A stretch of DNA of 64,000 nucleotides from Eucommia ulmoides. Its lineage: Eukaryota > Streptophyta > Magnoliopsida > Garryales > Eucommiaceae. Below the pieces are notes generated by a model. That model saw only the letters and a list, made by a program, of their open reading frames with translations, ran no database searches and was not told the DNA's origin. The DNA is taken from assembly GCA_016647705.1 (NCBI GenBank), contig CM028330.1:36159534-36223533 (forward strand), given 5' to 3'. The position numbers and the translations under genes are program-made. This document shows, piece after piece, positions 11,797-25,000 of this stretch (positions are counted from its first letter, which is position 1; each line of letters begins with the position of its first letter).

Positions 11797-12577
11797 TAGA
11801 CACCACATTTTCTCCCATTTCTTTTTACTTTAAAAATTTCAGGTCTCAATTAAAATTCAAACAAACTTTAAACCGATATTAAAAGAGACAAATTTACACC
11901 TTAGATTACATGTTTAAATATTTCAAAAAGATAATAAATAAATAAAAAATAATAATTGCCAATTGGATCGAATTCAGGCATAAACAAAAAATTTTGGGTC
12001 AAAATTGAAATTTTTAAAAAATAATTACGGGCCAAAATGACAAAATTGGAAGTGACTTTCCTATGTATGTCACTTTTAATATGTTTAATTTTGGTTTCCA
12101 CCTTTTAATTTGAAGAAATTTCACCAAATACACCTACTTTTCGTTTTAACCCCTAAAACTATCATTTTCGCCGATTTCATCAAAAACATTTTATTGTTGA
12201 AATTGAACATTCCAATAATATTTTGAATAGTTTAATTTTATTTTTAAACTTTCAATTTCAAGAAAAATCAAGAAATAAGACTTTAATTGGACAAAAAGTG
12301 CTCAAAACACAAATTACTAGGCATACCCCCCCGGGAATAAGACGAAGCATCAGATGCTCCTTTAGGAGTGGAGATAGCCAAAAATTGATCTTTCCAAGGT
12401 CATTACCATAAGTGGTATGACTTGATTTTGTGAAATTTGAAGATTCTACACACCATAGTAAAAGTAGGGGCTAAAATGTAAGTTTTACGCAATAGGGATA
12501 GAGATGGTAGCCCCTTATCAATCATAAATGCCCACTGGTTGGCCTGCGCATTCTTGAGTGTACAGGTCTCCCGGTAG

Positions 12578-12585
12578 TATAAATA
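12578..12585 (+). promoter_or_regulatory. TATA box of the Tat/Ogre LTR
   Basis: TATAAATA lies in a setting typical of an LTR promoter. It is followed about 30-60 bases downstream by pyrimidine-rich transcribed-leader-like sequence. It sits about 780 bases into the LTR. Confidence 0.5.
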
Positions 12586-13120
12586 GGAGGTCTTTTTCAT
12601 TCCTAACTAGCACCTCTAGCACCTTGACCATTATCTCTCTGATCAAATCTCTCTTTGGTTTGCTACATCCTAAACATTACTCCCTCTCTAAAGCTTTCTA
12701 AAGGCATCCAAAAAATCTCCAAAGAACCTTTTTGAAACCCTTACAAAAATAGGTTAAAATAAAACAAGAAAACAAAAATGAAGAAGAAAGAGAAAGAAGG
12801 AGAAGAATGAGGTGGAAACACTAAGAGAAAGACATCCTACCTAAAAAGGTAAGCTTTCCCTAATCCCCTCACACTATTTTTTGCTTGCCAGGTAAAAAAC
12901 GATAAAAAAAAATTAAAAAATTAAGCAAACACGAACAAAACACTTTACTTTCTTGTTATTTACTTTTCCTTTATTTATTTTTTTGTTTTGCACCTTTCTG
13001 TGCTTTTATTTTCTTGTTATTTACTTTTCTGCTCTGCACCATTCCGCACTTTATTTTTTTCGTCATTTATTTTTCTATTTTGTGTCTTTTCCCGTTTTAA
13101 TTTTTCTGTATTTTTTCTTT

Positions 13121-13400
13121 TTTAGTCAAGTCCTTGGACTGGCATCGAGTCGAATCCCTGGACTGGTACTATTTTCTTTTTTAGTCAAGACCTTGGACTG
13201 ACAGTGAGTCGAGACCTTGGACTTACACTTTTTTCTTTTTTTGTTAAGACCTTGGACTGACACTAAGTTGAGACCTTGGACTTACATTTTTTTCTTTTTT
13301 AGTCAAGACCTTGGACTGACATGGAGTCGAGTCCTTGGACTAGCACCATATATATATAATTTAAGTCAATTCCTCGGACTAGCACTATATATATAATCTA
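13121..13400. repeat. short tandem array around 'ccttggactgacA'
   Basis: Roughly nine copies of a 20-35 base unit containing CAAG(A/T)CCTTGGACTGGCA or GAGTCGAGACCTTGGACTTACA alternate with TTTTTTCTTTTTTAGT. The unit decays toward the right, where ATATATATAA replaces the T tract. It lies within the Tat/Ogre LTR. Confidence 0.7.
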
Positions 13401-14805
13401 AGTCGAGCACGCTTTAACTAAAATGTTGAATAAGGGAGGGTCCCTTGTACCATATTTTAGGTTTTTCCGAACGCGATGAAACTTTAAATAGTGGGTTAAG
13501 GGCGACCCGCTCCAAAAATGTTTTACCTTTATTTAGTTAAGGTTGTGTTGGCAAAAATATTATGCATTTCATTTTCATGAATATATTATCTTTGTTTTTC
13601 CTTTAAAAAAAAAAAAAAAAAAAAAAAAAGAAGGAGGAAAAGGAATTTTCACAAAAAGAAGTTTCTTCCCAAGAGGAAACTTTTGTTTTACTAAAAAAAA
13701 TCATTCTTAAAAAAGTACTCCGAGGATTATTTTTCTTTCAAAAATGTTTTTTTTATATACATATTTCCATAAAATGTTTTCTAAAAAAAATTGATTTCTT
13801 TTCGAAATGAAACTTTCTAAAAATAAAACTTTAATTTTCTTAAAAATGATTTTCAAGGTTTTTTAAGAAAAAGTTTTTTTTTTTTTTTAAATTGTTTTTA
13901 AACTTGGTTTCTTTTAAAAAGGAATTTTTTTTTTTCAAAAGAGTTGTTTTCAAAAATATTTTCTAAAAAATGAATTTCCCCCAAAAAAAAAATCTTAAAA
14001 ATGTTTTTCTTAAAAAATGTTTACAATATTTTCAAAAAGGCTTTTACTTACTTTTCAAATGTGTTTTTTTTAAATTTTGTTTTTCTTCTTTAAAGGAATC
14101 TTTTCCTAAAATTTCTTTAAAAAAAATTATGCTTTAAAAAAGATTTAGAGATTCTTCCTAAGGAAGATTCTTTAAATTTTTTATTTTCAAACTCTTTTTC
14201 CAAAACAAAATGATTTCTTTAAAGATGTTTTTATTTTAAAGATTAAACTTTTTATAAATTTCCTAAATGTTTTTTTAAAGTTATTATTCTAGATAGACTA
14301 AAAAAGTTTTTCTTTGCATTTTTCTCCACTTAAAAATATGGTTTTTTACATTGCTAAAAATATTTTTTTTTTCTCACTTATTTAAATATTTTTTAACTTT
14401 CTTTTTTCTTTCTTTTCGTCGAAATACATCTAAAATTTTCCAAAGCGACCTAAGCTAAACAAGGGAAACAATAAAAATTCCTCTTGGGATCAAACTTGTC
14501 GATTCTTTTATAATCGATAGACGGTCTAAAAGGAGGACATTTAAGCATACTAATTCCCATTTTTTATTATTATTCTTGTTTTTTTTTTATCTTTCAATGA
14601 TTTTTTTTTGTTTTAAAGCGTTTTTTCTTTCTTGTTGCATAAAATAAACATAAAAAATAATGGGAATTAGTATGCTAAACAAACCAAAGAAAATTACTTG
14701 GATTGGTATTGATTGAAAATTTTATTTAAATATAGGTACCGTCTTTGGACAGGTGTCTTAGGGTGTCTAACACATTCTTCAAGTATAAGCGACCCCCGAA
14801 TTTTA

Positions 14806-15923
14806 GGTTGTGTTTGGATGAAGGATTTATAGGAGGGATTTCAATTGGTTAGGGGATTTTGAAATCCATTTTTAGCAAGTCTCTTGTTTGGGTAATAGGA
14901 GAAATGATTTGTGAAATCATTTTTTAGGTAAATGGAGGGATTTAGAGATGCATTTGGGAAAGGTGTAATTTGTGAAATCCTTCCATCACCATTTCTTCAT
15001 TCTTGTTTGCCCTTTTCGTTCTTCTTCTTCTTCATCGACCTTCGTTCTTCTGTTTCTGCTCCTTCGACCTTCGTTCTTTTGTTTCTGCTTCTTCTTCGAT
15101 CTTCTGCTTCGTTCTTCTTCGTCGTCGTCCGACATTTTCTTTATCGTTGGATTTGCTTGTTGATTTTGTCATGGTCGTCAGCTTTTCAATTTTCGAGGGA
15201 TTTCGATTTCGAAATCGAACAACACGTTCGATTTCAAAAACGAAATTGATGTTGATTTCGAAATCGAAATCGAAATAGGGTTCGAAATCTTGATCTCGAT
15301 TTCGATTTCGAACAATTTATGGTCAATTTTCAAACAATCTTTGATCGATTTCGAATAATTTCTGGTCGAACGATTTCGATTTTCGAACTATTTCTTTGAC
15401 TGTGATTTGTTCGTCTACCGGCGTCGTCTTCATCTTCTCCGATTTGTTTTTATTCGTCTCTGGTTTGTTCTTTTTATGGTTTTTGGTTGTTCGCACACTT
15501 TCGCAGTCGCCATCTGTGTTCAATTGTTCTTAAACATAGAAATCGATTTCAAATCCTTGTGTTCAATTGTTCTGCGATTTCTATGTTCAATTGTTCTTCA
15601 ACACAGAAATCAATTTTTCTGTGTTCAATTGTTCTGCAATTCCTACTTCGATTCAGGTTTTGATTTGTAATTTCAGATTCGATTTAGGGTTTCGATTTCT
15701 ACTTCGATTTGAGTTTCGATTCCTACTTCGATTTAAGGTTTGGTATGGCGATAGCGATGAGTTTCTGTTATATTTTGTTCCCATAATTTTTGTTGTTAAA
15801 ATTACACATTCAAATATTTCAACTCAAACAATATCCAAACAAGATATTTGTGAAATGAAGGGATTTGAAAATTTAGGATTTTGAAATCCCTTCATTTCAC
15901 AAATCCCTTACCCAAACGCAACT
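14806..15923. mobile_element. Harbinger/Tourist-like non-autonomous element, 1.1 kb
   Basis: The left end GGTTGTGTTTGG and right end (reverse complement AGTTGCGTTTGG) are flanked by TTA at 14803-14805 and 15924-15926. A 21-base perfect inverted repeat (ATTTGTGAAATGAAGGGATTT and its complement) lies just inside the right end. The interior is rich in TTCTTC, TTCGATTTCG and CAATTGTTC words, so its open frames are low-complexity and not genes. It is inserted in the Tat/Ogre LTR. Confidence 0.7.
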
Positions 15924-16209
15924 TTAAAAAATTCTCTGGTTAAAACCAAATATTTTTTGAGTCAAAACTTAAGCTATTTCAAAAGATAATTTTTTTCCCC
16001 TAAAATCTCAATGACATGGCACACCATTTAACTTGATTTTAGGTGGAGACTCAATTTTTTAAACAAATTTCAGCCCAAAGAAATGCTTTCAAAACTAGCA
16101 CCTAGAAAAGCCTATGAAATTATTATTTTTTTCTAAAAATAAACGAATTTGAGACGAGGGGGCCAAATTGCGTCTTTTTCTTCTCTCATTTTCAAAATCC
16201 GGGGTATGT

Positions 16210-17230
16210 CTGTTGGTGACTCCGTTGGGGACTTTTAGATGGTCAAGTTTAGTCGGAGTTTCAATCAATTTTCAAATTCAAACTAAGTCCAAGAAATACA
16301 TTTTCGGTTTTAAAACATGATAATCCCCTTTCATCTAAAGAAATAAAAAAAATAATAAAAAAAAGGGGTCTTTTATTTCTGTACATATTCTTTTTCTTTT
16401 ACCCAATTTAGCATGCATAAATGTGTGTGAGTATGTTCTTTTCCTGCTTTATTTCCCGTACTTTTCCTGCTTTTACTTTCTGCACTTTAAATTTTCTATA
16501 TTTATTTTCTTTACTCTCCTGCATTTATTTATTATCTTTATATTTTTGCGTTTATTTTTTGTAAGCTCTCTCCAAGGCACGAACATCCATTACATTTGCA
16601 TCCATATTAAGTACTAAAGTCATGAACCTCAATAAGAGGTTGGCAATAGGGATTGAAATCGTGCGGTCCACCCTCCAGTTTTAAGCTTTGAAAACCCTAC
16701 AGAATTAGAAAGAGGAGTTAGTAGGAGCTAGGCTGTGCTGTTTATCCACTGGGATCGATTTTGAACCTCTCTTTGCTCGAGTCACCAACCAACGATGGAT
16801 GTTCATTCGAGACACCGGAGGTTTGAAGATCTGGGAGCCTAATCTTTCTAGGATGCATTAGAAAAAAAATCATGAAGCCCATATAGCGAGCCTATGATAG
16901 ATTACTATCTAAAACCCTTTTTGCATAGGACAATATTTTGGAGAGAGATTTTTTTTTTTTTTTATTATTCTATGTACATTATGTTTAAACATATATTGTA
17001 TTGGAACCACACAAAATAAATCCCTAGGACTAGTAAATAATGAAATAGTCAACATAGGAATTTTCATTCTCCCTCTCATTCCATGAGTTTGTTCAGAGTC
17101 AAAATCTTTTCCAAGACATGAAAAATGAACAAGCCATAGGGGTTGAGTGTAAATCCTTACGTTGACTGTATGATGCCTTACTGGGCCACGAGATATTATT
17201 ATGTGGGGGTCCAAAACATTTTCCTAACTT
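16210..17230 (+). mobile_element. Tat/Ogre primer site and leader (copy B)
   Basis: A motif close to TGGTGACTCCGTTGGGGAC at about 16213-16234 matches the primer-site pattern of Ogre/Tat elements. The leader that follows is colinear with 513-1556 and 43760-44900. Similarity ends near 17230 and no gag is present, so the internal region is almost wholly lost. Confidence 0.6.
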
Positions 17231-17513
17231 GGAGTTGATACTGATGAAAGGGGAAAATAAATATTTTCATCAAGACCAAAGAGAAATAATTCATAAAGAA
17301 CCGATAACTGCGATAAAATCGCAACTTCAAAAACAAAGACAATCATGAAATCTCAAGCTACCATGTCAAGACTGTTTGCGTCCTAAGTATGATACACAAA
17401 TGTCCTTTATTGCAAGCCTACACAATAAGAGTCATACACCATAAAGTATAATATACATAAAGCCCGTTCAAATAATTCATTAAGCAAGATTTAGGTTCAA
17501 AACTACTTAATAA
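17231..17513. other. unassigned segment
   Basis: No open frame or repeat was recognised between the Tat leader and the coding-like stretch to the right. Confidence 0.3.
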
Positions 17514-17762
17514 GCCGAAACTTGTTATGTTAAGAAGCTGGCTAAGGTTCATGAGTTAGACTGCAAAGTAACCTCAAAGAGACATCATGAATTTCGAGGT
17601 ATTTTAGATCATTTATCGAGTCCTAGGAGTAATGATTTATATTTTGAGGAAGAAAATGACAATTATGCCATAATGCTAGATGATTATAACTTCAAAGTCA
17701 AGGGATTCCAACCCGAGTTCAAAATATCCGTTTCGGAGGCCCATGCTTTTTTTTTTTTTTGA
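17514..17762 (+). pseudogene. unidentified coding-like segment, 82 codons
   Basis: One frame is open from 17514 (just after a TAA) to a TGA at 17760. It has balanced amino-acid usage that stands out from its AT-rich surroundings. The predicted stretch has a basic N-terminal part (VKKLAKVHELDCKVTSKR), then HEFRGILDHLSSPRSNDLYF, an acidic EEENDNYAIMLDDYNF block and a hydrophobic/basic tail ending in a T tract. It has no ATG at its start, so it would be an internal or terminal exon, or a captured gene fragment. It lies 1.1 kb upstream of the AIG2-like gene. I do not recognise the family. Confidence 0.35.
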
Positions 17763-18181
17763 AAAAACATGTTAAATCATTTTAACCTTTATAAACTCAA
17801 TTTTTTGAAAACTTTACTTTTTAGGAATGTGCAGCGGTGTGCACTACCAGCGATTTGTTCTCCATTCTTATGCTATGAATTGTAGAACAATGAATCTCTT
17901 GATCAAATTAAAATAAGAGATAATTAGTGAATAGTCCCAATTAGAGAGCCTAATTAATAATTTATCATCTTTTAATTTTCAATTGAGTATAGATCCCTTA
18001 ATTATGTTTTGATTTGTGTTTTAGTTCCATGGTCAATACTCTCTTATATCTCCAATGCAATATTTCCAATTAAGGTATGTCTCATCGACCGTTGACGTCA
18101 CCCTCTGTGGCCATCCGACGCCACCTGCCATTGAACCTCAGGCCTCCGGTCGCCAGAATCCAGCCATCGATTGTCGATTTT
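17763..18181. other. spacer without recognised gene
   Basis: AT-rich DNA with no supported feature. Confidence 0.3.
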
Positions 18182-18310
18182 TTTTAGTTACATGTAATTA
18201 TTTTTCGTATATTTTTTTAGTTACATGTAATATTTTTTTAAATGTATTTTTCAGTTACATTTTTTAAGTGTATTTTTAGTTATATTTTTATATATGTTTT
18301 AGTTATTTAT
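18182..18310. repeat. degenerate TTTTTAGTTACATGTAAT repeat
   Basis: About five decaying copies of a 20-30 base unit based on TTTTTAGTTACATGTAAT, with the clearest two at the left. It lies in the upstream region of the AIG2-like gene and is non-coding. Confidence 0.6.
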
Positions 18311-18844
18311 ATTCATATAATTTTTCAGCAGCTGACATTTAAAAAATTAGTTAAATATAATTAAAAAAATATAAATAAAAAATATATTAAAAGGTTACTT
18401 AAAAAATAATTGAATATAATTAAAAAAAATTCGACGATCGGTGACCGAATTTTCAGTGAACGTGGTAGCCTTGGTGGCTACGAATTGACGCCCAAAATCA
18501 TTGGGTGGCCGATGATTAACAATGCGACCCTAGTAAGAACTTAGTGTTCTTATGAACTTTGATAAATGTGATTAAAATTAAACTACTTTGTGAGTTTTTA
18601 GTAATTGCCGATCTCCTGTCACCACTATTTTCTGCATCATTTATTAAAATATTGATCTCATTATTGCCTGTTCTTAGCAAAAACACCCATCGGATCCTAG
18701 AAACAAGGGAGAAACTTCGGACTGCAAATGTGTCACTTTGCAAAATAGAAGAATCACTTCAACGCTACCTTTCCCCCCAATTAAAAAATGATACAGAATT
18801 CCGACTCTAGTGTTTACTGACTCGCGGAGCTTCCTTTTTCTCTG

Positions 18845-18851
18845 TATTTAA
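18845..18851 (+). promoter_or_regulatory. possible TATA box of the AIG2-like gene
   Basis: TATTTAA lies 73-79 bases before the start codon, in a drop of A/T content relative to the flanks. A start of transcription about 30 bases downstream would give a leader of roughly 45 bases. No other TATA-like word is as well placed. This is inference from position only. Confidence 0.35.
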
Positions 18852-18923
18852 CGCAATAGAATAGGACGAACGAGCATCTGCCACTCACTGCCAGCTTTAG
18901 AAGAAAGGAAATCGGATCGAGCA

Positions 18924-19042
18924 ATGGCCTCTACTATTTCCACTCACAGCGCCTTCGTCTACGGCAGTCTCATGGCCGACGATGTTGTCCAAGCCCTCTT
19001 AAAGCGCGTGCCTCAGTCCTCTCCTGCCGTTCTACATGGCTA
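18924..19042 (+). CDS. AIG2-like gene, exon 1
   Basis: It encodes residues 1-39 plus two bases of codon 40, with the YGSL loop at 13-16. The donor is TA|GTCAGT. The Tyr codon is split between exons 1 and 2, and this phase is confirmed by the frame of exon 2. Confidence 0.9.
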
Positions 19043-22000
19043 GTCAGTCTATCTCCCTCTCGATTCAAACTTTGTGCTTTTTTTTTTTTCATTGTCGGTT
19101 TCCACTGACATCTACATCTATATCTTCTAAAATTCACTTTTGCCTATATTGAATGAGAATGCTCTAAACGTTCACTTCTGGTGAGTTGGTTATTTTTAGC
19201 TTTTATAGATAACGAAATTCTAGTGTTACTAATCTAAATTAATTGAATCCATCATACTTTTATTAATTGTATTCATTCTAATTAATTAGCCAAATAGTTG
19301 TTTGATATTTTTCTAACTCAAACAAAAGAGCAGGTCATTCACTTTTTTTTTTCCAATCCTTTTTGTCAATTCTTAAATTTTCTCTCTATTTTTATTATTT
19401 GGTAAGTTTAATGAGCAAGAGAAATTAATAGTTATAAAAAATTTCTCTCCCAAATTGGGATGATTTGGAGAGAAAATTAATGAACTACTAAAACAAATTA
19501 TTTTTTATTTTTAATAAATTTGACATTATATTAGATTGGTTAAGATAATTATATTTTCTCTTTGATGTGATTTTTTTTTTTTATTGATAAGCATTATTAG
19601 AATTTCTAATAATAATAATAACTACTAAACAATATGAGATTGGGCTAATATATTGTTTAAAAGCTAACCTTCAAAACAAAACTGCAAATCTGAAAAATAA
19701 AATAAAAATAAAGCTGCTATTCAAACACACATTAAAAATTGAAAATATAATAATTAAAACTTGAAACTTTCTTTATATACTTCGCTTCTCATTGCTTATT
19801 ATTTTTAGGTGTGTAAACAAATGAAAGTGATCGAAAGTTGTATTTTTTTTAATTTTTGTCTAAATATATTAAAATATATTTTTGTTGTTTGTTATAAAAT
19901 ATTATTAATCATAAAATTAAAAGAAATAATACTCTAACTGTTTCATGTGTAATAGTCAAATATTAGATATCTATTAATGTAAATTTTATTTTATTTTTCC
20001 TAAACCCCGGTGATGCGCAAGTCTAAAACTAGTTATTTTTATTAAACCGAGTATTTTCTTACTTATTTTATTGCATATTCTTGGAATGGGTAGTTAATTC
20101 GTACAGGTCCACATATAAGTATTTCTAGCAGTGTAATTAATTTTTTTTTTTGTTTTTCTTTTAGGCATACCAAAACGGATAATAGTGGAGGAAGAGAAAG
20201 TATTTTATTGTATTATTATATTATAATAGATTTCTGGGCTCTCCATTATATAGGCGAAACTATAGGCTGGAAGAGAAAAATAATATCGTAATTAATGAGC
20301 CAATAAATGAAATAGGAAAACTACTAAAACAAGGAAAATGTAATTATTTCAACAAACTAATGATATTCGATTTGTGGTGGTGGGAGAGCACATAGACTGT
20401 TTCAAGTATAGGAAGGTGTTGACGCTGTTGATTTACAGCACCAGGAGAGAGAGAGGCGGGTAGGCACCTGTTGACACTGTTGATTGCAGTACCAGACGCG
20501 ATGAGTGAGAGAGTTAGGTAGTTAGGGATTTTAGTACGATTCCTTGTCTGGTTATAGTATGGTTAATTGTCTTTCCAGTGTAATTTCATTAGTATTAGTA
20601 CGGTTTCTTGTCTTAGTTAAGGTGCCATCCGTGAGATTCATACTTCTAATGGAGGAAGCCATTAAAGGTAAAGATAAAAGTGGTTGCTCTTGGAAAATGT
20701 ATCTAGGAGCATGTTCCTGTAGGTAAGGGTGAGGAGTTTGGTTGCCATCAGCCCTCCCCCTCTTGCTATGTTGGAGGCAGGGACGTGTGTGATGTTAATC
20801 ACAACACCAGAGAGGAGGGAGGCACTGTTGCTGGCTTGCTGTTGATCACAACACCAAACGAGGGGAGGAAGGGAGGGAAGCAATGTTTATCGTTGCACCG
20901 AGGGAAGAGATGGAGCACCAGACGAGGGAGGGAGGGAGGGAGGGAAGGATAGCTCTAGACGAGGGACGGAGGGATTTTTGTGTATTAAGCGTAAGTCAAC
21001 AAAGAAATATAAAATTATGGGGAGGATCTTAAACAACTTATTTAATTAGAATTTTACTTAAAAAATCGAAGATTCATATGTTAGTTAGTAATCTAAGTTA
21101 AAAGACTACATGAGCATTACCTTTTTTTTTTGCAGTAGACTTTTGGGGCCTTGCTGCTTTAAAATTTCTTTTTTGTGTGCATTCGTGCTGTCATGATATT
21201 GTGTTTCTTATTTCCTTGAGATGTTGTTGTTGTTTCCTCGAGTGGATTTTGGGATGTTATCCTTCAAAGGGTTGGATGGCTGTCTTTTACTTGGGTTTGC
21301 TTGTGCCTGGTTATTGTTTGGCGAATAAGTGTCACACTTTCCCTTTTCTTGGTGACGTTTATCCGTGGAAACTTGTCAAACCAAACAACTCTCTAGTTTG
21401 GCTAAACTCAAATGCTGATAAACGTACAAAAAGGAGAACTTTTGGCCACTAATGTTTGTAATAAATACGGAGAATAAACAAATGAATATTTATAACAAAG
21501 AAGAATAAGTGAAGAATGATTCTTGGGGTAAAGTTTTTGTTGTTACTGGGTTTTTTTGAGAGATGGATGCACGTTCAATAAATCCCCTCTTCTTTTCCAG
21601 CCCTTCTTTAATTGACTTAGGCAGGACAATTCATATGTGTTGAATTCTACCGCAGGTTATGTATATTTGAAGCTATTCCAACTAATCTTGGACTCCTTAC
21701 AGTATTAGGAGTTGTAACTCCTAATGTAGCTAAGTTACATTACCCTCTGGGTATCTTTCCTAACTATGACCCTGTGGCTATATAGAATTAAATAACAATA
21801 TTCATACTACTACTAATTCTACACTCTCCCTCAAATTGGTGAATATATGTCAGTCATTCCCAACTTGCTGACAAGAGGGTCATATGATTTGCTGTCTAAT
21901 CATGTGGTCAAAATATCTGCTAGCTGCTGTTGGGTAGGCGTATGTGTGATGCATAATTCCTTGGAGTCTAGTCTTTCCCTGATAGTATGCTTATCTATCT

Positions 22001-25000
22001 CCACATGCTTTATTTGATCATGCGGAACTGGATTATGAGCAATTGATGTACTTTCCATTTTACCATGGACACATATTATAGCTTCATAGGACCTTCAATC
22101 TCAATCCATAGATCTTTCATTACTGTCCTGAGCATATCAGTTCACGTACGTCAAGAGCCATTGCTCTAAACTCTTTATCTGGCTACAACTTTCTGGTTGT
22201 TACTGCCTTCACCAAGTGACTAGATTGCTTCCAACAAACGTGTAATCTCCAGACGTGGAGCATTAATCGCTTATATAAATTCCCTATGCCTTCGCCAAGT
22301 GACTAGATTGCTTTCAGCAAATGTGTAATCTCCAGATGTGGAGCATTAATCGGTTATATAAATTTCCAATCAGGATCTCTACAGGCCTCTACCTCCATGT
22401 TTCCTGCTTGGGAGTAGAGAATTCCCTTCCTTGGATTTGATATCAGATATTGCAAGATTCTAACAACTGCTTCCGTGTGCCCGTTTCCTGGGAAGTGCAT
22501 AAACTGGCTCATCAAGCTAACTGCAAATGATATATCAGGTTGAGTTAGAGATAAGTATATTAGACTTCCAGCTAACCGTTGGTATATCCCTTTTGTTGTA
22601 CTGTCATTGCTTTCTTTACACTCTAGTTTGATGCTGCTGTCATTCGATGTAGCCGCTGGTCTGCATCCCAATGCTTCTATTTTTGCCAACAGGTCTAACA
22701 CATACTTCCGTTGAGATATGAGAAGTCCTTGTTTTGAATGAGCCACCTCAAATGCCCAGCATGTATTTTAGTACCCCTAGGTCTTTCGTCTCAAAGTCTT
22801 GTGACATCAGCTTCTCAAGGTTTTTAGTAAAATCATCTCTTGTCACTATGATCTTATTCATATAAACAATCAAGGCTGCAACCTTACCTCCTTTAGAGTG
22901 TTCAACGAACAAAGTATGGCACCTTGACTCTAATAATACGCAGTTTTCATTATGAACCTCGTGAATCTCTTAAACCATGCCCAGGGAGAGTGTTTAAGCC
23001 ATGTAAGGTCTTTTGGAGATGACATACTTCGCTTCTACTCTCTTCTCCCTTGAGGCCATGTGGAATCTCCATATATAACTCCTCTAGTTCTCCATATGGG
23101 AAGACATTTTTCACATCATACTGGAGCATCTGCCAGTCACGATCGGCTGCAATAGACAAAATTACCCAGATGGTGTTCATTTTAGTAATAGGTGCGAATG
23201 TTTCTGAGTGACTTATACTCTAGGTCTGTGTATAACGCTTGTCTACTAGTCGAGCTTCATATTTGTCAATCGTCTCATCTGCCTTGTATTTGATAGTGAA
23301 AATCCAACGATAGCCTCTTGGCTGCTTTCCCTTCGGTAGGTCGACAATGTCCCATGTCCGATTTTCGCACGAGGCATTTAATTCCTCATGAAATGCCTTT
23401 TTCCCCTGCTCTCCTAGCTCTCCCGTCTCAGGGCCTCATCAATACCATTAGCTACTTCAATCTTCATCACAATAATAGTGAAGGCTGTGACCCGTGATAA
23501 AACACAAAGTTCAAGATTGGGTGTGGTTTACAAGTTTGTGCACCCTTCCTCAGAGTCATTGGTAAGTCAAGTTCGGCCAACTGTACAACAGTTAAATCTT
23601 TATTTGAATGACATTTTTCAGACAGTCTTACCTCAATTGAATCAGAATTGACCTCTTTACTAAGATGTGGGCTCTCGACTGGAATTTTGGGATCTGTTGG
23701 CCTTTTTCTCTGTCATACTTCCTTTGGATGATGTTTTTGCCATTGTGCTACCTGCTGGTCAACAATTTGTGGTTGCTGTGTTGGCAACTGTTGAGGCGAT
23801 TCATGTTGCTGCTGCCCTGAGTAGGTTTGATGCTAGTTCCCCTTGGTTGAGTATTGGTTCCTAACTCAGTGGCTGAAGTATTAGTGAGTACTGCAATATT
23901 CAGACACATATGTGGGTGCAAGTTCGGTCGGTAACCTCTGACCTCAGTTTTCTCCTCCTACCGATCAACCTGGAAAAGACAACACATCTTCGTGAAAGGT
24001 AACATCTCTGCTGAAATATCTAGTATCCCAATGAATAGGCCTAGAAGGGATGGGTAGGCAGTCAATTTTTTAACTCTAACCAGTTAACAAATTCTTCAAT
24101 TAATTAAATATGTGAACATATGAAGATTAAACAGTCACTCCTGAAAAATAAGTGCTGAAGTAAAAGTGACACAGAGATGATTATGTGAAAATCCTTTTGG
24201 GGAAAAAAATGACGGTGTCGCTTCTTCGACACGCTAACCAATCCACTAGACAAGAAGAATAACATAATTACAAGACTTGTCTCGATACTTACACTGCTAA
24301 TTGCTCCCTCTTTTTACATCCTGCACGGCTTGATGTCTCTCGATCTCGTAGCCTATACTCCTTGTACCTCCTCGGTCCGACAACGTCCTCAACCTCTCCA
24401 TCCAATCTGCGAACCTTCTCGGTTTCAGACTTAGTTCAACTTTCTTCTTTCCAGACGTGGTCTAGTGTGCTTTGCGCCTTCATGGATCACGACGGATCCG
24501 ATCTTTTTATCTGATGGCGATTAATCACAATGCCACAAATGCATGCGACATATGTTATGGTGGTTTTCAAAAATGCCTTGAATCAATTAACTTTAAGATC
24601 CGGGATAGAGAGATTAATTCAAGGAAGAGTTTTAAAACATTAAGATGATATGCAAAAGAATGCCAAGCTGGCTATGGGCTATATTTATAACAAATTCCCC
24701 TAGCCCTAACAATTGTTGAGGAAAGTTTTTTGGTCAAAATTCCATTTAAGCCCGAAGCTACCACCTTGGCCATCTGGACGTCCAAAAGGACCATTTTGAT
24801 GACAAAATTCTAGTGTGTTTGGTGTTCGGATGACCACATCCGGTGTTCAAACGCTGAACCTACTGCAATCCCACCGTCTAGGTGTTCGTTTTGTGCATTA
24901 GGACCCACCTAACATCCTTTCCCAAATAATCCATTCTTGGACAGATTTTGCTCTTTGGAAACCAGGGTATGGGTGTGCAACTGATGCGTGTGTGCACTGT

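Larger units (their letters stand above)
11797..16209 (+). mobile_element. Tat/Ogre-type Ty3/gypsy long LTR (copy B)
   Basis: The LTR begins TGTAGACACCACATTTT, a start typical of Ogre/Tat LTRs. It ends just before a GGTGACTCCGTTGGGGAC primer-site-like motif at about 16215. The span is 4.4 kb, or about 3.3 kb without the MITE inserted at 14806-15923. LTRs of several kilobases are usual in this lineage. It contains a TATA box at 12578 and a short tandem array at 13121-13400, then a long T/A-rich stretch. No second LTR was found, so the element is incomplete. Confidence 0.65.

Noticed and set aside
14932-15884. Several overlapping open frames of 60-105 codons
   Set aside because: They lie in low-complexity TTCTTC and TTCGATTTCG sequence inside a Harbinger/Tourist-like element. 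The Ser/Phe-rich translations in several frames show they are by-products.
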